Positions 1 through 5,162 of a stretch of DNA of 6,672 nt are shown here, piece after piece. A program made the position numbers and the translations under genes. Where the stretch lies: contig JANYBU010000032.1 in the NCBI GenBank assembly GCA_025360665.1, positions 1 through 6,672 on the forward strand, given 5' to 3'. The stretch's first letter is position 1. Every line of letters begins with the position of its first letter. A model generated the notes under the pieces. That model was not told the origin of the DNA. It worked only from the letters and a program-made list of their open reading frames with translations, and searched no databases. The stretch comes from Nitrospira sp. GTDB lineage: Bacteria > Nitrospirota > Nitrospiria > Nitrospirales > Nitrospiraceae.

Positions 1-91
1 TTAGGGAAGGTGGGCCGACAACTCGTCCGGTACAGTCGTGTTATGGTCGATGTGTTTCTTCTCTGGGTGATTGAGAGAAAGGACATGATCC

Positions 92-460
92 GTGGCCACG
101 CAGGACCCCAGATCCAGCCGAGCTTCAAGCTCTGACCATGAGGCCGCAATGGCTGAACGTCGGGGCCGCCGTCTCAGCCTGAGTTGCCGTCTATTCTTTT
201 TTGGAGAGGATGACTTCGAAGGCGAGGCAACGATCCTCGATCTCTCCACGAACGGCTGTCAGGCGACGTCGCTTACCGAGGTGCAGGTCGGCATGGTGTT
301 CCGCCTGTCCCTGTTCCTTCATGACCAAAAATGGCCTCTGCGCATCGACGAAGCCCTGGTGCGGTGGGTCAAAGGCGCAAACTTCGGTCTCGAGTTTACT
401 GGGATCAGGTCGGCCCAACGAGAGCGAGTACGAGCCATTATTATGAAAGCCAAGCTCTGA
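92..460 (+). CDS. PilZ-domain protein, probable c-di-GMP receptor
   Basis: A small cytoplasmic protein that is essentially one PilZ domain. Residues 23-27 (RRGRR) fit the RxxxR half of the cyclic-di-GMP site. Residues 50-55 (DLSTNG) fit the (D/N)xSxxG half, 23 residues later, which is normal spacing. The C-terminal part (VRWVKGANFGLEF) is the usual closing beta strands, followed by a short Arg-rich helix. With both motifs intact, c-di-GMP binding is likely; the downstream target cannot be read from the sequence. The start is uncertain. GTG at 92 has AAGGA eight bases upstream, while ATG at 149 has GAGG about six bases upstream and would begin the protein just before the RRGRR motif, as is common for single-domain PilZ proteins. 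Residues 1-19 are Ser/Arg-rich and look poorly conserved. The gene stands alone on its strand and converges on the lytic transglycosylase gene. Confidence 0.85.
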   Translation: MATQDPRSSRASSSDHEAAMAERRGRRLSLSCRLFFFGEDDFEGEATILDLSTNGCQATSLTEVQVGMVFRLSLFLHDQKWPLRIDEALVRWVKGANFGLEFTGIRSAQRERVRAIIMKAKL

Positions 461-570
461 GAAACCGCTCGCACAGACCTTCCGCTCCGCTCCAACAGTC
501 TCCCCTTCTCTCCACCGCATTAATGCATGACTCCCCTCGTGCCCTCTCTCCGGATCACGACCCATTCGTT

Positions 571-602
571 GCCAGGGACATCTGCCACACGATGACCCTG
601 GC
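571..602. terminator. Imperfect hairpin in convergent gap, possible bidirectional terminator
   Basis: GCCAGGG at 571-577 pairs with CCCTGGC at 596-602. After a single A/A mismatch, CATC at 579-582 pairs with GATG at 591-594, leaving an 8-base loop (583-590). It lies between the ends of two converging genes, where a shared terminator is expected. Neither side carries a T-tract, so it is not a standard intrinsic terminator. It may act as an RNA 3'-end stabiliser or as part of a Rho-dependent end. The rest of 461-702 shows nothing I can identify. Confidence 0.4.
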
Positions 603-702
603 GTCGGCAATGCAGAAGAACTGTTGGGAGAAGATCTGGGGCAACCAGTGGCCTGTCTTGTAAGTGTGAGGTCGGACAATTGAGCGGATCGACGTCCCTC
701 CC

Positions 703-1263
703 TTACCTCTTCTCATTCTTGGGAGAAGACTGCGGGTGAGAACGGAACACCTCATAGTACCGCAGCACTTTCCTCACATAGGTACGGGTTTCTCGAATGC
801 GCGGAACTTTGTGATCTTTGACCCGATGGACCCCAGCGTTATAGGCTGCCAAGGCCAAGGGAAGATCGCCCTGGTAGAGGTTCAGCAGATGCCGAAGCTG
901 CTTGGCGCCTCCGCGGATATTCTGGATGGAATCATACACGTCGTTCACACGCAACGTAGCAGCGGTAGCGGGCGTCAGCTGCATCAAGCCGACCGCGCCT
1001 TTGTGAGATACGGCATGCTGGCGAAAATCAGATTCGGTCTTGATGACAGCGTGCAGCAGGGCAGGATCAAGACGATATTTCTTGGCGTACCACGCGATGG
1101 CCCGATGGATTTCCTGTTTAGAATACCGCGGGTAGGCGCCGTCGTAGTCTGGTCTCGTTGGCGTGGGAACGGTGGCGATCAGCAGGCACAACACCACCAG
1201 CGCGCAGAGGGCGCGCAGCAGGCGTGAACAGAGCAGTCCGCTCCTTGTGTTGTTGGTGGCCAT
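703..1263 (-). CDS. Membrane-anchored lytic murein transglycosylase (SLT domain)
   Basis: Cleaves the MurNAc-GlcNAc bond of peptidoglycan with formation of 1,6-anhydroMurNAc; it should act in the periplasm. A hydrophobic segment at about residues 10-31, preceded by two arginines, is a signal anchor or uncleaved signal peptide. The SLT (family 1, Slt70/MltC-like) catalytic domain fills roughly residues 50-170. The catalytic Glu is E77 in KTESDF, followed by GAVGLMQLTP (89-98) and AAYNAG (139-144), the three hallmark motifs. At 186 residues it is a minimal enzyme with no LysM, SPOR or other binding domain, so partners or substrate preference cannot be inferred. The ATG at 1263 is preceded only by a distant AGGGA. 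An AAGGAG lies inside the coding region at codons 6-8, but no normal start codon follows it at a suitable distance. The tail is charged (PKNEKR). The gene is separated from its upstream neighbour by 269 bp and is probably transcribed alone. Confidence 0.9.
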   Translation of the reverse strand: MATNNTRSGLLCSRLLRALCALVVLCLLIATVPTPTRPDYDGAYPRYSKQEIHRAIAWYAKKYRLDPALLHAVIKTESDFRQHAVSHKGAVGLMQLTPATAATLRVNDVYDSIQNIRGGAKQLRHLLNLYQGDLPLALAAYNAGVHRVKDHKVPRIRETRTYVRKVLRYYEVFRSHPQSSPKNEKR

Positions 1264-1532
1264 GGTGTTCGGTTACATCCCTGTGCACAAGACAACCTTC
1301 ATAGAAGCCTGCAAGGTCTCAAGATCCGTGCCTAGGTGGGGCTCTACTAACGTGTGGATGGCATAAGGAAAACGACAGCTATGCCACATGACGCACTGTG
1401 GCGCGATGTGCACAGAATGGACGTTTGGGAACTGTAGAACATCCCCGCAGGATAGCCGGGCGAGACGAGAGGGGAATCCAATCTGTCCACGTCGCGCCTT
1501 TCTCGCACGTCTCGGGCTTCACGCGCCACGGG
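1264..1532. other. Intergenic region with paired palindromes
   Basis: This gap lies between the end of the LOG-like gene and the start of the transglycosylase gene, so it should hold the promoter of the latter. No convincing -35/-10 pair stands out. It does hold two copies of the 8-bp palindrome TGTGCACA (1282-1289 and 1407-1414) and an inverted repeat GCCACA / TGTGGC (1383-1388 and 1397-1402, 8-base loop). On the minus strand that inverted repeat is followed ten bases later by four T residues, which is too far for a typical intrinsic terminator. No credible small gene was seen on either strand. Confidence 0.5.
1282..1414. repeat. Two copies of palindrome TGTGCACA
   Basis: Perfect 8-bp palindromes at 1282-1289 and 1407-1414, 125 bp apart. 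In opposite orientations the match extends to nine bases (CTGTGCACA). The first lies 19 bp upstream of the transglycosylase ATG. The pairing inside one gap suggests operator sites for a dimeric regulator, but no regulator is identified and chance is not excluded. Confidence 0.4.
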
Positions 1533-2042
1533 CTAGAGCAGATCGCCGATCAGCTTGACTGCCTCTTCTGGCGAGACAGCGGCATGGACGAGATGCGGTG
1601 CGAGATTTTTGAACAGGCCCACCCCTGCCTTGTCGGCCCCCAACAGAATCACGGTTTTCTTTGCCTTCAGCGCCAACGCAACTTCTGAGACCGTTCCAGT
1701 GCCGCCGAGCCCACAGGCCACGATGACGTCGCTCGACATGACGTTCACGTTGTTGCGCGCCTGGCCCAGGTCCGTGACAATCGCCACGTCCACATACCGA
1801 GACACCCGTGCCTTGCCATCCGGCAGAATCCCGATCGTCAAGCTGCCGGGCACCGACTTCGCCCCCTCGCTCGCCGCGTCCATCACACCGCTCGCGCGCC
1901 CTCCTGTCAGCACCACCCATCCTTGACGTGCGATGAGCTCTCCCAAGCTCTTGGCATCGGCCAATTCTCGGATACCGGCCTTGGCCGGACCCATGACACC
2001 TATCACTGGTTTTCTGGTCGATTGTCGAATCGGACGTTTCAC
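1533..2042 (-). CDS. TIGR00725 / LOG-family Rossmann protein
   Basis: A cytoplasmic nucleotide-binding-type protein related to the LOG (lysine decarboxylase-like) fold and closest in pattern to the TIGR00725 group, whose function is unknown. Numbering from the longest reading frame: PVIGVMGP (23-30) is the first strand and loop; GWVVLTGGRASGVMDAASEG (52-71) is the conserved GGxxGxMxAxxxG element; VIACGLGGTGTVSEVALA (118-135) matches the PGGxGTxxE region, with the leading proline replaced. The frame can be extended to a GTG at 2075, but that codon has no ribosome binding site. GTG at 2042 has GAGG eight bases upstream and gives MKRPIRQSTRKPVIGVMG, a normal family start. A candidate promoter at 2093-2122 would start RNA near 2086, also favouring the shorter form of 169 residues. 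True LOG enzymes release cytokinin-type bases from nucleotide 5'-monophosphates; that activity should not be assumed here. Confidence 0.85.
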   Translation of the reverse strand: MKRPIRQSTRKPVIGVMGPAKAGIRELADAKSLGELIARQGWVVLTGGRASGVMDAASEGAKSVPGSLTIGILPDGKARVSRYVDVAIVTDLGQARNNVNVMSSDVIVACGLGGTGTVSEVALALKAKKTVILLGADKAGVGLFKNLAPHLVHAAVSPEEAVKLIGDLL

Positions 2043-2050
2043 GGACCGCA

Positions 2051-2054
2051 CCTC
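2051..2054 (-). promoter_or_regulatory. Ribosome binding site favouring the GTG start at 2042
   Basis: On the minus strand GAGG is followed by eight bases and then GTG at 2042. The alternative GTG at 2075 has no purine-rich stretch at a suitable distance. Confidence 0.5.
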
Positions 2055-2092
2055 ACTGGGCAAAGGTATTGGCACAAGTTGCTGGGGTCAGA

Positions 2093-2122
2093 AATATACA
2101 CCGAGGGCGGGGGGCTTGTCGC
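2093..2122 (-). promoter_or_regulatory. Candidate sigma70-type promoter for the LOG-like gene
   Basis: On the minus strand GCGACA (2122-2117) and TATATT (2098-2093) are separated by 18 bases. The -10 matches the consensus at five of six positions and the -35 at four. RNA would begin near 2086, about 44 bases before the preferred GTG. Judged by eye only. Confidence 0.4.
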
Positions 2123-2171
2123 GCGAGTCTTGCGAAGGGTCAGGACGAAAGGAGAAGACGCCCGGGTTACG

Positions 2172-2792
2172 TTATGGTTTTGCCCACAACTCTTCCAACC
2201 GCTGGGCGCGACCGCAATTGTATTTGTAGAATTTGTAGCGGATGGGGTTTTTCTTGTAAAAGTCCTGATGATACTCCTCGGCAGGATAGAACTGCGAGGC
2301 CAACACAATCTGCGTGACGATCGGGTCTTTGAATCGTCTCGATTGCTCGATCGTCTGTTTGGAGGTGTCCGACGCACGTCTCTCTTCGTCGGTCTGAAAG
2401 AAAATGACGGAGCGATACTGGCTGCCGTGGTCGCAGAACTGTGCGTTCGGTGTGATCGGATCGACGTTGCGCCAAAAGGCATCCAGTAACTTCTGGTAGC
2501 TCACTTTGGCTGGGTCATAGACCACTTCAACCGATTCTGCATGCCCCGTTCGTCCAGCGGACACCTCTTCATAGGTCGGATTAGCGGCCGTACCCCCCAT
2601 ATAGCCCGAGGTCGCAGACAGCACCCCCTCAACCTTCTCGAAGGCTTCTTCCATACACCAGAAACAGCCCCCCGCGAAGTAGGCCTTGCCGAGAGTCGAG
2701 TCCGCTGCAGCTTGGCTGGTCGACTGGACGTTCCAAGCTCCGATGAGGAGAACGGCCACAGTAAGAACTGATAGAGCGGCTAGTCTTTTCAT
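2172..2792 (-). CDS. msrA: Exported peptide-methionine (S)-S-oxide reductase MsrA
   Basis: Reduces the S-epimer of methionine sulfoxide in proteins back to methionine, with thioredoxin-type reductants restoring the enzyme. The active-site motif GCFWC is at residues 42-46 with the nucleophile Cys43. Counting from it, Tyr74, Glu86 (in GHAE), Asp121 and Tyr126 (in GSQYRS) fall at the spacings of the E. coli residues Tyr82, Glu94, Asp129 and Tyr134, so the active site looks complete. Cys193 near the C-terminus is a likely resolving cysteine; Cys46 and Cys120 are additional. Residues 1-30 form a signal peptide (charged MKRL, hydrophobic core, small residues at STSQAAA), so the enzyme should work in the periplasm or at the envelope. 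No MsrB domain or gene is present in the window. The ATG at 2792 has a strong GAGGAGG eight bases upstream. It is flanked by gaps of 207 and 129 bp and is probably a single-gene unit. Confidence 0.95.
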   Translation of the reverse strand: MKRLAALSVLTVAVLLIGAWNVQSTSQAAADSTLGKAYFAGGCFWCMEEAFEKVEGVLSATSGYMGGTAANPTYEEVSAGRTGHAESVEVVYDPAKVSYQKLLDAFWRNVDPITPNAQFCDHGSQYRSVIFFQTDEERRASDTSKQTIEQSRRFKDPIVTQIVLASQFYPAEEYHQDFYKKNPIRYKFYKYNCGRAQRLEELWAKP

Positions 2793-2800
2793 GTGACAGT

Positions 2801-2807
2801 CCTCCTC
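2801..2807 (-). promoter_or_regulatory. Strong ribosome binding site of msrA
   Basis: On the minus strand GAGGAGG lies eight bases before the ATG at 2792. It is the best ribosome binding site in the window and fixes the start. Confidence 0.8.
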
Positions 2808-2818
2808 ACTGACTCAGT
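2808..2818. promoter_or_regulatory. Palindrome directly upstream of the msrA ribosome binding site
   Basis: ACTGA-C-TCAGT is a perfect 5-bp inverted repeat around one central base, touching the ribosome binding site. It could be an operator or a small RNA hairpin masking initiation. No regulator family is recognised, and five-base arms can arise by chance. Confidence 0.25.
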
Positions 2819-2999
2819 CGAATAGCTTTGCGAAGCCTTACACGTCACTACGGGCATGGCTTCGATTCGGATGTTCCCGTATGATCAAACTTCATGCAGA
2901 TCATTGCCCGTTATCTCGCGTATTTCTTCCTTGTCCCATCGCTAGCTGCGCCTCCTGGTTCATGAAAGGCGAACCCCGGAAGTCCCGGTCACGAGCCCT

Positions 3000-4637
3000 T
3001 CACATTCGAGAAGCAGCCGGAACGAAGTCGGCATGGGCCCAGGCCTTCTTGAAACGATCCTCGGCCTCAGCCGCCTGGTCGTCCTTCTGTTGGGCCCGGA
3101 GGCTCTGGATCAATCCGATCAGCGCCCACCCGTTTTCCGGATGGCGCAGAAGGTCTGCGTGATAGACCGCTTCCGCTTCGGACGGGCGACCGGCCAGCAA
3201 GAGCACCGTTCCAAGATGGTGCCGCACGGACAACGGCCAGAGCGGCGGCTCCGAGTAGGGGAGCGCCTCTTCCATTTTGATCGCCTCCTCGAACAGCCGG
3301 ATCGCGTCATCATAGCGCTGGCGGCGCGCAGCGAGTTCTCCTGCCAAGACTCGCTCAGCAATCTTGAGAAGCGCCCACTCAGTCTTTCCTTCCGCCGTGC
3401 GATCCCGACGGATCTGCTTCGTGAGACCGGCAAGGGCAACGTGTTCACCCTCCGCCCCGGGGAGCCGGCCAGTCGCAACGAGGGCGAGCCCTCGCCCCAG
3501 TCGCCACATCCCTTCCATCAATCGCAATCCCTTGGGCGGCGCAGGCTCCCTGAGTAACTCCTGCCACCGGCCGAACCGAATCATCGAGAAGATCGGCGTC
3601 GGCAGGTAGCGTTCCTTCCAGCGGTCTTTGCGGGCTTCCTCCGTTGTGATAGCCGCCGTCAAGTCGCGAGCCGCTTTCATGGCTTCGACGTTACGCCCCT
3701 CCATCGCCAAGGAGGCCCAGAGAAAATGGAGATTGTGCGTGTAATACCCTTCTGCATACTCGCCGGTCTGGTTTCGGCTGGCCAAATACTGCTGATCGAT
3801 GTCGACTACCTGCTGATTCAATTCCACCGCTTCGTGGTACTTACCAACCCGTATGTAAATGTGGGCGGGCATATGAACGAGATGACCGGCTCCCGGCATC
3901 AGACCAGGCAGTCGCTCCGCACAGGGCAAGGCCCGTTCCGGTTGCGATGACGCCTCGACCGCGTGCAGGTAGTAGTGGCAGGCCCCCGGGTGATCGGGGT
4001 TCCGCGCGAGCACGGACTCGAGCGTGGTGACGATCTCGTCAGTGCCAGGCTGCGGCCGCCCATCCGGCTTCCACAAGTCCCAGGGCCGCAGATCCATCAG
4101 CGCCTCCGCAAAAAGCGTGGCAGCATCGGTGTCCTCGGGGAATCGCTGCGCCACAAATCGCATGGCCTTCGCATAGGCCTCATCGAGTCCTTTGCGCTTG
4201 ACCCCCTTCCGGCCCACGTACCGTGTGACCAACGCGTCGATGTAGGCTTGCTCCCCGAGAGTCGCGCGGTCTGCCAATCGCCGAGCCTTCTGGACCATTT
4301 CGATAGCGCGATGCTCGTCTTTCTTCTCCATTGCACTATTGATGTTGGGGCCGAGCGCCAGCGCAAGCCCCCAATAGGGCATGGCCGCCTGCGGATCCTG
4401 TTCGGCCGCAGCTTCAAACGACCGGATCGCTTCTTCGTGGTTGAAGGCATAGACGAGTCGGAGCCCCTGATTGAAATAGCGTTGGGCCTGTTCCGATGTG
4501 GTGGTGATGGGATGGTGGAGGGAGCCCAGATTGTCGAAGAGCGGCGGAGCGGTGGTCTGGTCGGCAGGCGCAGCTTCCGCCGGTGAGAACATCGCAAGCC
4601 AACACGTCATACCTACAACCAAGAGCGTGGCGAACAT
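3000..4637 (-). CDS. Exported TPR-repeat protein of unknown function
   Basis: A 545-residue protein with an N-terminal signal peptide (hydrophobic core about residues 2-18, likely cleavage after SPAEA near 22), then tetratricopeptide repeats. The first clear TPR is about residues 51-82, with another pair near the C-terminus, about 470-540. TPRs are protein-binding scaffolds. I recognise a wider uncharacterised family by HHPITTTSEQAQRYFNQGL (41-59), HPGACHYYLHAVEAS (216-230) and PGAGHLVHMPAHIYIRVG (248-265). The last two concentrate His221, His225, His252, His255 and His259. No CxxCH heme motif is present. The reading frame stays open upstream to a GTG at 4871, but that would overlap the lipoprotein gene by about 58 codons and bury the signal peptide. 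ATG at 4637, with GGGAGG four bases upstream, is the sensible start. The gene lies 61 bp after the lipoprotein gene, possibly in one operon. Export is inferred from the signal peptide; no function is proposed. Confidence 0.88.
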   Translation of the reverse strand: MFATLLVVGMTCWLAMFSPAEAAPADQTTAPPLFDNLGSLHHPITTTSEQAQRYFNQGLRLVYAFNHEEAIRSFEAAAEQDPQAAMPYWGLALALGPNINSAMEKKDEHRAIEMVQKARRLADRATLGEQAYIDALVTRYVGRKGVKRKGLDEAYAKAMRFVAQRFPEDTDAATLFAEALMDLRPWDLWKPDGRPQPGTDEIVTTLESVLARNPDHPGACHYYLHAVEASSQPERALPCAERLPGLMPGAGHLVHMPAHIYIRVGKYHEAVELNQQVVDIDQQYLASRNQTGEYAEGYYTHNLHFLWASLAMEGRNVEAMKAARDLTAAITTEEARKDRWKERYLPTPIFSMIRFGRWQELLREPAPPKGLRLMEGMWRLGRGLALVATGRLPGAEGEHVALAGLTKQIRRDRTAEGKTEWALLKIAERVLAGELAARRQRYDDAIRLFEEAIKMEEALPYSEPPLWPLSVRHHLGTVLLLAGRPSEAEAVYHADLLRHPENGWALIGLIQSLRAQQKDDQAAEAEDRFKKAWAHADFVPAASRM

Positions 4638-4641
4638 CCAT

Positions 4642-4647
4642 CCTCCC
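4642..4647 (-). promoter_or_regulatory. Ribosome binding site deciding the TPR gene start
   Basis: GGGAGG on the minus strand is separated by four bases from the ATG at 4637. The spacing is short, but this is the only good site in the gap and it places the signal peptide at the N-terminus. Confidence 0.55.
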
Positions 4648-4698
4648 GTTAGGCCCGTGATAGCCCGTTGCTCAGTCCAGGTACAACGAAATATTGGT

Positions 4699-5076
4699 CT
4701 ACTGCGATCGTTCGCCTTGATCAATGTTCCGAATAAGGACTGCGCGTCCTCTGTCATCCACGAAAGCTTCGATCCGATCCCCGACATGGGCCGGCCGATC
4801 GATTCGAGTATTTTCGTCATGCGCCACACGACGTTCTGTGCCACTGACGTCCTGAACCACATAGGCCCCACCCTCCACCGCCGTCACCTGGCCTCTTAAC
4901 GCAAAGGTATTTGCTGGAATGGGGATCCGCACATCGCCGGCCAGCTGGGCTCCCAACGTGCCCCGCACGATCCCTCGACCAAGATCCTCTTGTCCCGATG
5001 TGCCTGCGATGTTGCAGCCGCCACCTAGCAGGCTCGCCCCCAGCACGCTCATGAGGCACCACCTTGTCATACGCAT
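4699..5076 (-). CDS. Small predicted lipoprotein with an OB-like beta domain
   Basis: A 125-residue protein starting MRMTRW, with a hydrophobic stretch ending in LLGGGC. Cys21 is a likely lipidation site, although the lipobox (GGGC) is not ideal. After a linker, residues about 58-118 form a compact beta-rich domain with the pattern LRGQVTAVEGGAYVVQDVSG, then TRIDRP, VGDRIEAFVDDRG and AVLIRNI. The pattern (strand, glycine turn, YVVxDxSG, charged loop, VGDxIEAxV) resembles small OB-fold-like or DUF5666-like domains of unknown role. I recall similar ones in Nitrospira but cannot verify that here. The frame can be extended to a TTG at 5124, but that codon belongs to a candidate -35 box. ATG at 5076 has a G7 tract seven bases upstream; ATG at 5070 is also possible. 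It lies 86 bp after tldE and 61 bp before the TPR gene. It is probably anchored on the periplasmic side of a membrane. Confidence 0.75.
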   Translation of the reverse strand: MRMTRWCLMSVLGASLLGGGCNIAGTSGQEDLGRGIVRGTLGAQLAGDVRIPIPANTFALRGQVTAVEGGAYVVQDVSGTERRVAHDENTRIDRPAHVGDRIEAFVDDRGRAVLIRNIDQGERSQ

Positions 5077-5083
5077 CTTTATT

Positions 5084-5090
5084 CCCCCCC
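5084..5090 (-). promoter_or_regulatory. G7 tract serving as ribosome binding site
   Basis: Seven G residues on the minus strand lie seven bases before the ATG at 5076. A homopolymer run in this place is unusual and could be length-variable, changing initiation efficiency. Confidence 0.4.
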
Positions 5091-5095
5091 ACTCT

Positions 5096-5124
5096 TGTCT
5101 ACCCGTGCCCTCCTGCCGAGTCAA
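5096..5124 (-). promoter_or_regulatory. Weak candidate promoter before the lipoprotein gene
   Basis: TTGACT (5124-5119) and TAGACA (5101-5096) on the minus strand are separated by 17 bases. The -35 matches the consensus at five of six positions, the -10 at only three. RNA would start near 5089, leaving a leader of about 13 bases. If active it would drive the lipoprotein and perhaps the TPR gene apart from tldDE. Confidence 0.25.
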
Positions 5125-5162
5125 GAAGCCTGCGACAGGTTGTCCGTTCAGGCAGACGAACT

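Noticed and set aside
592..663. Tiny Trp-rich open frame (23 codons, ATG to TAA) on the plus strand
   Set aside because: Three tryptophans in 23 residues is curious, but there is no ribosome binding site and the start lies inside the hairpin at 571-602.
736..1227. Open frame of 163 codons on the plus strand
   Set aside because: It is antisense to the transglycosylase gene, whose catalytic motifs are clear on the other strand.
1460..1513. Inverted repeat CGAGACG / CGTCTCG after the LOG-like gene
   Set aside because: Seven base pairs across a loop of about 40 bases with no T-tract; too weak to call a terminator.
1923..2489. Open frame of 188 codons on the plus strand
   Set aside because: It runs antisense across the LOG-like gene, the gap and msrA; no domain or ribosome binding site supports it.
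2881..3162. Open frame of 93 codons on the plus strand
   Set aside because: More than half is antisense to the end of the TPR gene, and it lacks a ribosome binding site and any familiar motif.
3963..4586. Long open frame of 207 codons on the plus strand
   Set aside because: It lies wholly antisense to the TPR gene, has no recognisable domain, and is a common by-product of GC-rich codon use.
4638..4871. Extension of the TPR reading frame by 78 codons to a GTG
   Set aside because: It would overlap the lipoprotein gene on the same strand and place the signal peptide inside the protein; ATG at 4637 has a ribosome binding site.
5129..5139. Small hairpin CCTG-CGA-CAGG after tldE, as a terminator
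   Set aside because: The stem is only four base pairs and no real T-run follows on the minus strand.
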